From Sipunculus nudus (taxonomy: Eukaryota; Annelida; Sipuncula; Golfingiida; Sipunculidae): a stretch of 64,000 bases of DNA. The position numbers were made by a program, and so were the translations under genes. Positions within the stretch are counted from its first letter, which is position 1. The number at the start of each line of letters is the position of its first letter. The stretch is from contig CM049316.1 in assembly GCA_026874595.1 (NCBI GenBank), forward strand, positions 2,046,001-2,110,000, in the 5' to 3' direction. The notes under the pieces are model-generated. The model was given only the letters and a program-made list of their open reading frames with translations. It was not told the DNA's origin and searched no databases. This document shows positions 14,903 to 25,890 of this stretch, in pieces.

Positions 14903-15129
14903 CTAAAAGAAATCAATAGCAAAAATATAAATTCAAGAATATTTGTTAAATAGAACAGCATTATATTGTTCATATATGATATCAATGTATGTTTAAGTTC
15001 CTTGTCAGCATTGAAAATTCATTTTGTTTTATTATGTGACAATCATTGGTTATTAATACAGAGTTGTATCATCGATAAAACATATGTTAATGTATGTGTA
15101 AGGCAAATTGAGTGAATTATAATATTTAC

Positions 15130-15324
15130 CTTTTCATCAGCCGCTGCTCTGGCCATATCCAGAACATCCGCCTCCAGTCTACAGAGTGCATTATCAAGCT
15201 CCTCTCGCTGACCATTGCTGTTCTCGTCTTTGCCTTTTTTCCCTTTATCAAACATTTCTAGCCCTCTTTTTTTGAGGTCCTGCAGCTTGGCCACGAGAAC
15301 TTTTAGACTTTTTACATCAGAAAT
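15130..15324 (-). pseudogene. Gene B exon 11 equivalent, charged coiled-coil-like
   Basis: It has 65 codons between a TTCTTAG acceptor and GTAAAT donor. It contains VAKLQDLKKRGLEMFDKGKK and LCRLEADVLDMARAAADEK, with heptad-like leucines. It is open throughout and matches gene A exon 11 in position, phase and length but little in residues. Confidence 0.75.
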
Positions 15325-15537
15325 CTAAGAACAAATATTAAACGTATTCATGGTGAATCTGACTGAACTATTCAGTAGAAGGTATAAATTTATTTATATA
15401 AAACCAAATTATGGATTTTTTTGGGAGCCTTTAGAAGTATGTGCTGGGTACAATTTGCTTTTATTGATGTATTGTACTTCTTATGAGAAATTGATACGTG
15501 TTTGAAAGTTCATTACCTTACATTGAATATACCATAC

Positions 15538-15609
15538 CTGATTTAATTTATCTTTATATTCCTTGATGCACTTCTTTGATACTACACCATTGTAGTGGTT
15601 CAGCAAAAC
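15538..15609 (-). pseudogene. Gene B exon 10 equivalent, acceptor degraded
   Basis: It has about 24 codons (VLLNHYNGVVSKKCIKEYKD, KLNQ) ending at a GTATGG donor. Gene A has 26 codons here. The only upstream AG (15609-15610) overlaps the first codon and would put the exon out of phase, so the 3' splice site appears damaged by about one base. Confidence 0.6.
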
Positions 15610-15875
15610 TTATGATTACACAACGATATAGTTACTGGATGGCCATAAATTATCACGAATTAAAATGCATCAAGCATGAAGCAGATGTTGCAGGAGGTAA
15701 ATGTTTCGACTCCCTGTAATCCTACACTTCAATATATGAAAATGATCATCACTCTTCGAGGAATAACAAATTATCCAATAATTTTACGAAAGTTAAAACG
15801 CCATCATATCATATGTATGAAGCGAACGCTCTGTAAATAGGTATTAGAGTATTCAGCCATATTGAGATATCATAC

Positions 15876-15932
15876 CGCAGTTGTATCTTCAGGAGTCGGG
15901 AGTTGTCCGTTTTGAAACAACGCCACACATTT
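15876..15932 (-). pseudogene. Gene B exon 9 equivalent
   Basis: It has 19 codons (KCVALFQNGQLPTPEDTTA) between an ATGCAG acceptor and GTATGA donor, the same 57 bases as gene A exon 9. The shared pattern is small-hydrophobic, N/E, P, then D and an alanine-rich end. Confidence 0.7.
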
Positions 15933-16220
15933 CTGCATTAAAGTACTTTTACATCACCATAGTAAAATAGTACAAGAACCTTTACTAGGATTCACTCTGA
16001 ATGCGTCATAAAGTCAGACATTCTGACATAAGTTGGCATGCAGCTCTTTCAAAACAGCATCCTTCCCCGACCAATTTTATACTTAACTTCTGTAATTACT
16101 GAAGTTGTAGTCTACTAAATTATTCATTCCGCTTACATTCTTTTTATGTGAAGCTAAACCTGCCTTAAAATATATTGGTACCACAAGCCTTTTCCAATAG
16201 AGAAAAAATGCAAGACGAAT

Positions 16221-16505
16221 GTGCTCAAGTTATTCCGAGACACTCAATATAGGTATCCATATCACCCAAACAATTATAATTCAAGACAAACACTATATTG
16301 TAGGCTGCCCCAGAAGTCTATTTCAACGGATAAAGTTTTTTTCCGATATGATTGGCGATCCTTACAGAAATTCCTAACTAAACCTAACAATAAACAATCC
16401 AAGGTGATCATAGATGGAGCCACAAGTCATTATCTGGGGATAAATTTATGGGAGATCTCCGAGTTTGAAATATTTCAAGGAAACCAAATGTGTTCTTTGG
16501 TATAA
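16221..16505 (+). other. Unassigned 94-codon open frame in gene B intron
   Basis: The frame begins MLKLFRDTQYRYPYHPNNYN. It lies between the exon 8 and exon 9 equivalents of gene B, on the opposite strand. No motif or family is recognised and it is most likely chance. Confidence 0.12.
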
Positions 16506-16742
16506 TCTTTTAATTGCCCAACCTATGAGTTCATGAAGGAATTTAAAAGTTTTAAGTATGTTGAGTACTTTATCAAATTTCTGACACATATTATCTAATA
16601 TTTTGAAATGTGCAGGTGCTTTAAAATAATACCCTGGATCCGATATGCAAGTTAAAAATAAAAGTACGAAATTTTGAATGTTAATGTCGCTGAGACTAAA
16701 GAAAAACAGAATGCCGGTAGCAAACTACACAGAAATCCATAC

Positions 16743-16873
16743 CGGAATATGAAACAAGAAGTCCTGTCCCGTCACCTCCTCGCCGCTTATCCGTTTTACA
16801 CAGGTCTCCAGTTTTGTTTTAAATATGAAGTCTCTCAACTTTGGTATGAACTCCTTAAATTCCTCGTCCACGT
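16743..16873 (-). pseudogene. Gene B exon 8 equivalent
   Basis: It is 131 bases, equal to gene A exon 8, with acceptor AAATAG and donor GTATGG. It reads DVDEEFKEFIPKLRDFIFKT then KLETCVKRISGEEVTGQDF. No lesion is seen in this exon. Confidence 0.8.
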
Positions 16874-17327
16874 CTATTTGGAAAATTATGAAAGTTTAAT
16901 GAATGTGGCTTCAAGTCTGGACTTTAGGAAAATCGAGGTTGTTAAATATTTTTATCAGTTTGCTCTTCTATTGCATTAGTGAATGACAAGAAGGGAGGAT
17001 TGAGGACAGCGATGATAATAAAGGAAGGGTGAATCATACTTTGTAGTTATTGTTCTTTTTCTTATTTTTGTGTATAGATAATGAAGTGATACAACAATTA
17101 GGGGTAAATGAAAAAGGGTATCATCTTTACAAGTTGTTTGGAACAGCAATTGTCTAATCAAGAGTTATTAACAGTATAAACATATGTCTTAAAACTCCAT
17201 CATTTAATGAATCTATTGGGGACATGGTATTTTATATGCACATTGCTTTCAGAACATATATATCATATACTTTATTGAAATGACTTAACCTTTTCAGAAG
17301 TAAATAGAAAAAAAGAAGAGAAAGCTC

Positions 17328-17479
17328 GGTGTAGTTTGCCAGTGAAAGGTTCTTTCATTTTCTGGAGCATTGACACAGAGGGCAGTTTACCCGGACTGGG
17401 AAGGAGAAAGCACTCTAACTGCATGGTCGAAGGACCGTTTGATATTTTCTCTTGTCACGGATAACTTCTCCACCCCCAC
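17328..17479 (-). pseudogene. Gene B exon 7 equivalent, frameshift and lost donor
   Basis: It opens VGVEKLSVTRENIKRSFDHA, then one extra base shifts the frame, and it continues LECFLLPSPGKLPSVSMLQK then MKEPFTGKLH. This parallels KIDCFLLPQPG and KKMKEPFTGKME of gene A. At the exon end, where gene A has the GT donor, gene B has GA (17326-17327), so normal splicing should fail here. Confidence 0.8.
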
Positions 17480-17701
17480 CTTCAAATAAACATTACACAG
17501 GTATTTGTTGGTGGCGAGGGTCAATATTGCATTGAAATTAAACCAATGCTACTACTATTAAAAATAGGTCACATTGCGCTATAGCTTTGATTCCATTGCC
17601 CCATTGTGAATGAAGCATTAAACAAGAGTACAATTAGAGCACAAACTGTTCAAATTTATTTCTAATATTCTTTTAAACTATGAATTTAATTATTTGCTCA
17701 C

Positions 17702-17794
17702 ATTTAACTTCCCTTTTCAGTATCCAGCGCCCCCTTGTGCTCCATATTTGTCTTTAGCTGGATCAATCCAATCACGAAATAAAAATATCAGGCG
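17702..17794 (-). pseudogene. Gene B exon 6 equivalent, RD motif, in-frame TGA
   Basis: It is 93 bases, the same as gene A exon 6, with acceptor TTTTTACAG and donor GTGAGC. It reads RLIFLFRDWIDPAKDKYGAQ then GGAGY, a TGA at 17717-17719, then KGKLN. The stop stands where gene A has tryptophan (TGG), so one G-to-A change explains it. The RD motif is intact. Confidence 0.85.
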
Positions 17795-18027
17795 CTGTAA
17801 AAACAAAAAAAAAGTTCAATCTGAAATTTAAAAATGCGATAATCTGTTTGGAATCACACGGATCGCACGGATATTCAATCAAAACTTACCGCTACGTCTG
17901 TATGAGCATATGCGTGATATCATTCATTAATATTCCAATTATTTTTTTTTCGCTGCTATTAAATTTATCTGAACCGATTTCTCTTTCACTAAACATTTAA
18001 ATTCTGCTTCAATCAGACACAGATTAC

Positions 18028-18093
18028 CTTGAATAAAGGTGTTGAGATCGGATTGTCATCCTCCACGGCCAAAGTTGCTGCTGTGGTTACAAG
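18028..18093 (-). pseudogene. Gene B exon 5 equivalent
   Basis: This exon has 22 codons, LVTTAATLAVEDDNPISTPL then FK, between a TAAAG acceptor and GTAATC donor. It matches gene A exon 5, with two extra codons. It is the most 5' part of gene B that I can recognise. Confidence 0.7.
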
Positions 18094-18402
18094 CTTTAAA
18101 ATTGTTATAACATTGATTACTTTTATAGTACTCTCATCATGCATTGTATCAATGATAGGCACTAGTGAAATTCTTTAAATAAATCGTTAAACATGTACCG
18201 TAAATCGTTTGAAGGCACAGAATTCTCCCCTCCAAGTTGCATATCCCATTGGCCGGGCAGTGAATATTTTACATGGGTTGGAAGATTTAGATTTCAGTTA
18301 CTTAATTCATCAACAGTATTATAAAAGAACGATGCCATGTTACAAACCCTGAGACTGGCATTATTCTGAAGAATCTAAAACGATAAGATGTTATGGTTCT
18401 AT

Positions 18403-18960
18403 ATAATAATAATAATAATAATAAATTTATAATAATAATAATTTATATATATTGCGTTCATACCAGGTACAACTGCTCACAAGCGCATTACAATACTGAT
18501 ATACCCTAAAAGATAATGATAGACTGAAACAATTATATCACAGATATATATCACAAGTTAAAATACTAAATAACATGTAAATACCAAGTTACCACTGTGA
18601 AAACAGGTTAAGAAGTTGATGCTAAAATGCTAAAGAGAATATCCAACTACAATTGACAAGTTAACTTTAAAAGAATGCTACTCTAAAAAGGTAATTTTAA
18701 GATACTTTTTAAATGCTGGGATGTTGTTAGCGGAACGAATATCTTCAGGAATAGAATTCCATAGTATTTGAGCAGCAACTGCAAAAGCGCGATCACCACA
18801 GGTCACCAGTCTTTATCGTGGCATAAATAATCTTGTGGAAGTTAATGATCTAGGTGATCGTACAGGCGTCTGTTTATTCAACAGTTCAGACAGATAGTGT
18901 GGAGCCAAACCATGCAATGACTATATACGCGGACATGGGAAGAAAACAAATTGGAAATTT
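18403..18960 (-). mobile_element. 3' end of a CR1/L2-type LINE
   Basis: On the minus strand HGLAPHYLSELLNKQTPVRS and GDRAFAVAAQILWNSIPEDI, then FKKYLKITFLE and a stop at 18678-18680, match the standard C-terminus of jockey/L2-group LINE polymerases (GDRAFSVAAPRLWNSLP). One internal TAA is present. The 3' UTR ends in an AAT microsatellite (18,403-18,442), the usual tail. Only the last few hundred bases of the element are present. Confidence 0.85.
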
Positions 18961-18997
18961 ATTTTTAAATAAGATAATGGCTAATTTCCTATGAAGG

Positions 18998-18998
<1 letters not shown>

Positions 18999-19057
<59 letters not shown>
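18999..19057. repeat. (TA)n microsatellite
   Basis: About 59 bases of TA between the LINE remnant and the Ty3/gypsy LTR. The 19,060-19,465 stretch that follows is AT-rich with nothing recognised. Confidence 0.95.
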
Positions 19058-19060
<3 letters not shown>

Positions 19061-19465
19061 ATATATTTTATCGAATGTATATATTTATCGAATCTATTTA
19101 TATATTAACGAATTAAATTTCCATAAAATTATATCCCATTGGATGCGACTTGGCACGAGCTTCACAGTGATGTTAAAGGAATTGGCTTTAAAATGAACAT
19201 TAAATATCCATATGGTAGGTGTAACCCAGCTCCCCCAACACACACACACGTTTGCAACAGAAGATAAATTACAATATCAGAAAATAAAATTTACGTGTGG
19301 AAATATAAATATATTGATTTGATATTTGTAAATGGAAATATAAATGAAGAATATAATAAATTATATGTTATTACTATATTATATTATAACTATTATAATT
19401 ATATAATATCAATAATAAGAATAAAAACTTTGTCCAATTCTAGCTTTTTGCTTGATGGACAAGTA

Positions 19466-19657
19466 TGGTGTCGATGATCAATGATGAAATGACTCCAACA
19501 CGAATAGTTGTACTTACAGCCTTCTTTATTCCTGCTCCCGCAGGCACGCATGCTTACTTGACCTTTTTGCCTACTGCTTCCGGGTCACATAAATATGCTA
19601 TTGTATATTTCTTTTAGTGCTCACCAGATGGCAGCACATTATGGTTCAAACACTACA
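19466..19657 (-). repeat. 3' LTR of the Ty3/gypsy element, with polypurine tract
   Basis: On the minus strand a polypurine tract, AAGAAAGGGAAGAG (about 19,659-19,672), is followed by TGTAGTGTTTGAACC, a typical LTR start. The LTR would run about 190 bases to ATCGACA or CACCA and contains AATAAA near 19,530. The exact end is uncertain because no second LTR is present for comparison. Confidence 0.6.
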
Positions 19658-19989
19658 ACTCTTCCCTTTCTTATAAAACAAAGAGTCTCTCATCATGAAT
19701 ATTACATTAACAGAAACTTTACGGTATTATAACTGTATGGGTTAAGTGTCAAATGAAGTGAGCTTATATTTTAAAATGCAAAAACTTATGTATGAAAAAA
19801 CCTTACAGGATACGCAGTCTCTTACTAAGGTTAAGGTTCATAAAGCCTGAACAGGAGAGAGGTTACCAGCACTTCATCCTGTAGAGCTCAGTCTTTACCA
19901 CTGAGAAGCTAACACATTTTACATATTATGGCACTCCCAGATAGACTTTGAATCTGACTGGCAGCTTGCGTCTGCGCTGTGGGCGTCCA

Positions 19990-21118
19990 CTTGCTTGGTG
20001 AATGCTTGGTTGTGGGATAATGTGTTGTTGTGCAGGTTCTATATTGATGTTTTGTTCCCGATTGTTTCTGGTTTCATCAAATGTTTCAATGAACATGTCT
20101 GTTCGTTCAGTAGTCTGTTGTGGTATTTGTGTTGTTTATGGATCTTCTTAAACTGTGAACAATTTCTGGTGATGGTTTTGTTTTCACGTCTTGCGGTTAC
20201 CATACTGCCTTTCATCATTTCTAAAGTATAGGGTGTAGGATCAAAATATGAGGATTTCTTGTTCTCTCTCCGTTGGCGGACTAGCACTGTATCACCTCAC
20301 TGAATTTCACTTTGTTTAGCATGGCGGAGTCTGTCAGCATACTGTTTCATCTTTTCCTTTTATTTTGTGTTATGAGTTCGGACTTCTGCTTGATCTGCTG
20401 TGATGGGGGTGTTATCTTTAGATGAGATTTGTGGTAACTGAATGCAGAATCTGCGTTTGTATAATAGCTGGGCTGGTGGAAAACCAATTGTCACATGTGG
20501 CGTGGCTCGATATTGTCGTAGGAATTAATTAGGAGCCTTTTTCCAGTTCTTTCCTTCAATCTGAGCAATTCTGATGGATTTCATTAAGGTGTCCATGAAA
20601 CGCTTAACCTGGCCATTAGCCTAGGGCCAGAGAGGTGTGATTCTGCGGTGTTTAAAACCAAAAACACTAGTAAAGCGGCTGAAATTCTCGCACTGGAATG
20701 GTGGGTCATTGTCGCTTCTGACGATTTCCGGAATACCATGGCGAGAGAAAATGGTGTCTAGTCTGGGTATGACCGTGTTAGCTGAAGTAGATGAGACAAT
20801 TTCCACTTCTGGAAAGCGGCTATAGTCATCAAGTACGACCAGTAGAATTTCACCACTGGGAAGGGGTCCGGCAAAATCAATAGATACCTCCGTCCATGGA
20901 CCGGGAGGTAGTGCCGACATCTTAAGAGGTTTTGGGCTGGTGTGAGGTCTGGTTGTTGCTTGGCATGAAATGCAGTTCTTGATTACAAGTTCAACTTTTT
21001 TGTCAATTCCTGGGAACCAAACCTTTTGTCTGAGAAGTCTCTTGGACTTAACAACACCTTGGTGGCCTTGGTGGGCCAATTCAATTACTTCATCCTGAAG
21101 GGCTGTTGGGATAACCAA
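19990..21118 (-). pseudogene. Ty3/gypsy integrase remnant
   Basis: An HHCC-type zinc-binding start (LAHQGHQG then NCISCQA) and the integrase core (DFAGPLPSG; VRSDNDPPFQ) are clear in 20621-21118. A stop follows LWP. The continuing frame reads ANGQVKRFMDTL, where active elements have glutamate in NGQVERF; here the codon gives lysine, so the third acidic residue of DDE is lost. The usual G of SDNGPPF is D. The C-terminal part continues to about 19,990 with further stops (HVTIGFPPAQLLYKRRF; GDTVLVRQRR). Confidence 0.85.
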
Positions 21119-21222
21119 ACGATTGCCTCTGAGTATTACTCCATTATATAATGTGAGTTCATTTGATATATGTTTGTAAGCCTTGAGATCTGTATCCCAC
21201 TTTTGTGTTTGTATGGCATTGT

Positions 21223-21870
21223 TTAATTTGGCATTTCAGGGTCCCGAGAAGTCTCTTCTTGTATTTGTGCCAAGGTCAATGCTTTTGGTACCGCGTATGT
21301 TGCGATATAATGAATATAGTCTTCCACAATGTGATCAGTGTTGGAATTATCCTTCAATGGATGTCTGCTAAGAAAGTCTGCAGGGTTTATCTTGTTTCTA
21401 GCTGGTTGGTACAAGAGGTCAGGGTCATACGGTGGTAAACGAAGTCTCAAAAGTTCTATTCTAGCTGATGCTGGTTTTTGGCTCTTGAAGATACCTAGGA
21501 GTGGTTTGTGGTCTGTCTTGATGGTAACCCTGGAACCATAGACATAGAGGTAAAAATGTTGAATGCGTCAGACTATAGCTAACATTTCTCGTTCAGTTTG
21601 CGAGTAACGAGATTCAACGATTGTTAGGGCTCTGCTTGCGTAGCTTACAGCCTTGTTGTTTTGCATCAGGATGGCACCCAAACCTGTGGGGCTTGCGTCA
21701 ATTATTATCTCAGTAGACAGGCTGGTGTCAAAGTATTGTAATACATGCGTTCCGGTGAGAGCACATTTCAGTTCGTCAAAGATCTGCTGTTGTTGAGTAT
21801 CCCAGATCCACGGTTCATTCTGATGAGTAAGAATGCGAAATGGGCCAGTTAAGTTTGCATAGTCTTGCAA
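21223..21870 (-). pseudogene. Ty3/gypsy RNase H region remnant
   Basis: Two frames cover the region after RT. One (21568-21870) contains IIIDASPTGLGAILMQ and AVSYASRALTIVESRYSQTE, the RNase H-like domain of gypsy polymerases. The other (21223-21450) contains YQPARNKINPADFLSRHP, its end. Stops and shifts separate them. Confidence 0.85.
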
Positions 21871-21897
21871 TGTACTGGGTCATTCCAAGTAACGATT

Positions 21898-22815
21898 TTA
21901 CATCAGAGGCGTTCTGTGGGGCTGGGAAAATTTACACTTGTCAGGGATCAGACGGATGTTGAAATCCTGAAGTTGTTGCATCACTGATTTCAGATTTCTG
22001 TCGTGTTCTGTTTGCGTTTTGCCATGTACAATGATGTCGTCTGCAAAGATCATGCATCCGTCTAGTCCATGTAGAACCTCGGCTATCGCATTTTGAAATA
22101 TTTCTGCTGCTGCGTTTATACCGAAGACTAGTCTCTTGTATCTGCGTAGTCCTACATGTGTGCTGAATGTGGTGACTGCACGACTGTTAGGGTGTAATTC
22201 TAGCTGATGATAGGCTTGTGCTAAGTCTAGCTTACTAAACACTGTCGATCCGTTTAGGTCTGCAATCAAATCATCAATTGTCGGTATAACATGTTTCTCA
22301 CGACGGATTGCCATGTTTGCCTCCCGCATGTCGATACAGATGCGGACTTCACCTGGTTTCTTTTTTGGCACAACTACGACCGGGCTCACCCATGGAGTCG
22401 GACCGGTAATTTTCTCAATAATGTCCAGCTTTTCTAAACGTTCAAGTTCAGCTTTCACGTCTTTCCTGATGTGGAAAGGGATTCGCCTATGTGGCTGTTG
22501 TTTAGGAGTGACTGAGGGATCAATGTGGAGTTCTATCTGTTTACCTTTAACCTTTCCTATTCCGTGAAAGATTTCAGGAAACTGTTTAGTGATGAGATCC
22601 TCAGCCGGACTGATATAGTTTGTGATGTTAAGAATGTCAAGTTCCTGCGCAGTGTTAAAGCTTAATAGATTTCCTGATGAGCTGTCCACCACGTAAAACT
22701 CGGCAGTGCAATGTTTTGTAGAAGTACTCAAAGTGACAGTAAAGACTGGTAGCTTTGATGTGTTGTCTTGAAGAACATACATTTGTTCTTGTGAGCTGGC
22801 ACAATCAGTTATCAT
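21898..22815 (-). pseudogene. Ty3/gypsy protease rear and reverse transcriptase
   Basis: This frame has 305 open codons. The first about 75 residues resemble the rear of a retroviral-type aspartic protease; I find no DTG or DSG active-site triplet before it. The RT core follows with KKPGEVRICIDMREAN, VFSKLDLAQAYHQLEL, a YKRLVFGINAAAEIFQ segment and the FADD catalytic motif (CMIFADDIIVHGK). The frame ends within the thumb. Confidence 0.9.
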
Positions 22816-23514
22816 GAAATTATAATTGTCATCTTCCTGCTGGGTTTATGTGCGAAGCTTGTTTGTTGCTCTGCCGTGAAGCGTGTTTGCTGGTCTGACA
22901 TAAAACTTACTGATGGTTCTGCAGAGTGTTGTACAAAATTCACCTGTGGTCGCTGTTTACGTTTTGTTTGGCATACACTAGCAAAATGTCCAATTTTATT
23001 GCATGCTCTACAAGATTTGCCAGCAGCAGGACATGACTGGTCACTCTTGCGGTGCGACCCCTGGCGGCGACAGTAGTAACAAATTGAGGATTTGGGCTTA
23101 TTCTGTCTATATCTGGTATTACCTGCTGAAAGTGTTTGTTGTCTACGTCGCTCAAAAGACTGGTCTCTGCCAGGGTTGGTGTGCTGTTTACGTTTCACCT
23201 GGCTCCGGAAATTGATAGCATTTACCATTTGTGAGTTTCTACCTATCTGGCTTGTTTTTCACTAAGTTCTAGTGCACGGCGGTCACCAGTTGTTCTAGTG
23301 AAAGGTCTTGCTGCAGAGCTCAGCGTCTCAGGGTCTGTGATGTTCCTGCTAGAATGATCAGATGTTTGATCTCCTGGTCTACGTCTGAGAATCCGCATGA
23401 TCTGGCGAGATGACAGAGTCGTGTCACATAACTGTCAATATTCTCTGTAGGTAAATGACTACATTGTCTGAAATTGTATATCATAACGGCTTTGGACTCG
23501 GATAATTCGGCCAT
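22812..23514 (-). pseudogene. Ty3/gypsy gag C-terminal part with zinc knuckles
   Basis: 23320-23514 carries a capsid-end segment (TENIDSYVTRLCHLARSCGF, the usual Q..gEs.d.fv.rLr..a pattern). 22812-23228 carries two CCHC-like knuckles (CYYCRRQGSHRKSDQSC and CRACNKIGHFASVC). The first is atypical in spacing. The front of gag is missing. Confidence 0.8.
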
Positions 23515-23519
23515 ATTGT

Positions 23520-25890
23520 TAAAACTTGCTTCTTTTCAGGAACAGAGCATGGCCCTAGTTAATGGAAATTTTATAACGCTTTACTTTATGACACAGATTA
23601 TAAAAAAAATGAGGAATGAGATAAAGAAACGAAAAAAAAGAAAAGAACTTCATGGGGCTTATGATGAAAAGACAAAATGGAAGCTTCTAAAATATAATAT
23701 CCAGAAATTTACATCTCAATCCAGTAAAAACAAGGCAAGAGAATTTAAAACAATACAAGGATTTAGAAAAAAGGTTAATAAAAAACTAAGAAATAGCACC
23801 AGTATGTCCGAAAATGATATAGTAACCGCTTATTTAAAAGCTAAGAAGAAACTGGAAAAGTGTTATGATTATATTAGAGAATGTATAAATATAGGATCCC
23901 GCACTGTGGTGTCAGCAGGGAGAAAAACAAAAAATAATTTTTAAACTTTGAGAAAAGAAATAAATTTGAAATTCTAAGTAAAATACTGGTTTACAGGTTA
24001 AAAAGAATTTTGCCTCAATTAATAAAAGGTGACCAGTGTGCATTTATTTCTGGGAGGTACATTTGACAACCATTACGATTTATATCAGATGTCATGTAAT
24101 ATATACAGAACAAGAAAAAATTTCCGGTATAATGATGGCTGCTGATTTTGAAGCTGCATTTGATTCTGTTGATCATTTATTTTTGAACGCAGTTCTAGAA
24201 AAGACGGGTTTCAATAATTCTTTTATAAGATGGTTCAAGGTGTTACATAATAATTTAGAAAGCTGCATAATCAATAACGGAACGGCTTCAGGATATTTTC
24301 CTCTGAAAAGAGGAACTGGACGAGGAAACCCGACCTCTCCTTATCTATTTATACTGGTAATGGCATGTCTGGTCTGCCAAAAAAAGAAAACTTAAAAGGA
24401 ATTATGTTCGCAAGGAATGAAATAAAACAGTGTATTTTTGCTGATAACAGTACATGTTTCCCTAATGACGCACACTCGCTTAAAATTCTCTTTAATATCC
24501 TTGACAAATTCTCATATTTCTCCTCTTTAAAAATAAATAATAATAAATCTGAGCTTGCTTGGCTCGGTAAATGGAAACACAGAAAAGACAAATTAGGAGA
24601 TTGCAAATGGGTTAATCTCTGCCAAGATTCCATTTGAATTCTATGTATCTAATTTACTTATGACACTATTCAATACACTGAACTTTCTGAACAGAGAACG
24701 AGACTTAAGAGCCGTTTTGAATATATCTTCAGGGAGACAGTTTACTATATTTGGAAGGATTTAGATTATTAGGTCTTTAGTAATTTTAAAACTTGTATAT
24801 GTTTGGAATATTTGTTCTCCACCAGAAGGATTTATTGAATTAATTCAGCAGGAGTGTAATAGGTTCATATGTAAATAAAAAAGACCTAAAGTTAAATGCT
24901 TAACAGCAATCGGGGAATACAATCAAGGAGGCTTAACAATACCTTATGTGAAATCAATAATACAAACACGGCGCATAATGTGGACGAAAAGATTAGTAAG
25001 TATAGATAAGGAACATAAGAAGGAAATGCCTTCTTTCTGCTAAACAGGAATAGGAAGCCTCTCAGCTATGGGATATAATTTTGATATAGAACTAATGCCA
25101 AGCTCACTTTCTACATTTTATGTAGAATGTTTAAAGACATGGATTTCGGCACATGACAAATATCTAATTTCACTAGTCTACATCAAGTTTTACAACAACC
25201 TTTATGGAATAACAAGTTCATTTTGATCAGAAATAAAGGTTTATTGTATAAAAAGATTTTGAAGGCAGGATTTAAGTATATTTCAGATATAGTAGATGCA
25301 AAATGGAAAATCTTAAAATGGAAGCGTAATGATACTGAATTGTATCAAATTGCCTCTTTAAATTTCATACAAATATATCATGCTATTTCCAAGGAGTGGT
25401 TGAATATAATTTAAGAAACAAATGCACAAACCTACTGTGGAAAAATGTGCTGATCTACTGAAAGTTAATTCGAAACAAGTATATATAAATCTGATTGAAA
25501 AGAAACTTTCAATATTATCTGCATTTCACTGGTGGAATACAAATCATAATGTGAGATGTGGGTAAATTGCTTTGAGGCCATTTACAAAGTCACTATCGAT
25601 ACATTTTCAAGAGAATTTTAGTTCAAATTGTTAAATAACTGTGTAATCAAGTTACTTGGTGGAAATTAAAGGACTCAAACAGACGTTTCTACTGTTTTAT
25701 TAATGAAGAATCAACAGTGCACTTATTCTATGAATGTAACACAGCTACAAACTAATTCTTGTGCATAAAAAGACTATTTGATGAGTCGCAATTCAATCTT
25801 CCCTACTGGTCCAAAGAATTTGCATTGTTTTGTAGTCTTCCTGTCACTGAAGAAACTTGTTAGTTAATCATATTATGCTTATTATCAGTA
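23520..25890 (+). mobile_element. L1/Tx1-like LINE remnant
   Basis: Several broken plus-strand frames line up as one non-LTR reverse transcriptase. A lysine-rich lead-in (23,570-23,940) is followed by GIMMAADFEAAFDSVDHLFL, FPLKRGTGRGNPTSPYLFIL (the RG.RQGDPLSPYLFIL motif) and CIFADNSTCF, where the catalytic FADD is FADN (24437-24448). The end reads RRFYCFINEESTVHLFYEC, the C-terminal cysteine-histidine motif of L1-type elements. Stops are numerous, so it is inactive. No endonuclease is visible, so the element is 5' truncated. Confidence 0.85.

Larger units (their letters stand above)
14059..18093 (-). pseudogene. Gene B: atlastin/GBP-like paralogue, 5' truncated and decayed
   Basis: This is the 3' two thirds of a second copy of the gene A family, in the same orientation about 12 kb beyond the end of gene A. 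Counterparts of gene A exons 5 to 13/14 are present in order, with equal or near-equal lengths (93, 131, 57 and 63 bases identical; 195 against 198). No P-loop or G3 exon could be found upstream before the LINE and Ty3 insertions at 18.4-25.9 kb. Defects seen are a TGA in exon 6, a frameshift and a GA in place of the GT donor in exon 7, a poor acceptor for exon 10, no clear donor plus a TAA after exon 12, and a frameshift in exon 13. It is very likely a pseudogene. Its introns are short compared with those of gene A. Confidence 0.8.
19466..23520 (-). mobile_element. Ty3/gypsy LTR retrotransposon, 5' truncated and decayed
   Basis: In minus-strand order this holds the end of gag with zinc knuckles, the rear of a protease, reverse transcriptase, RNase H, integrase, a purine-rich tract and one LTR. 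The order PR-RT-RH-IN is that of Ty3/gypsy. The frame is broken many times. The front of gag and the 5' LTR are missing: the sequence stops near 23,520, where an L1-like LINE begins on the other strand. The RT style resembles Mag/K02A2.6-type elements common in invertebrates, but that sub-assignment is tentative. Confidence 0.9.
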
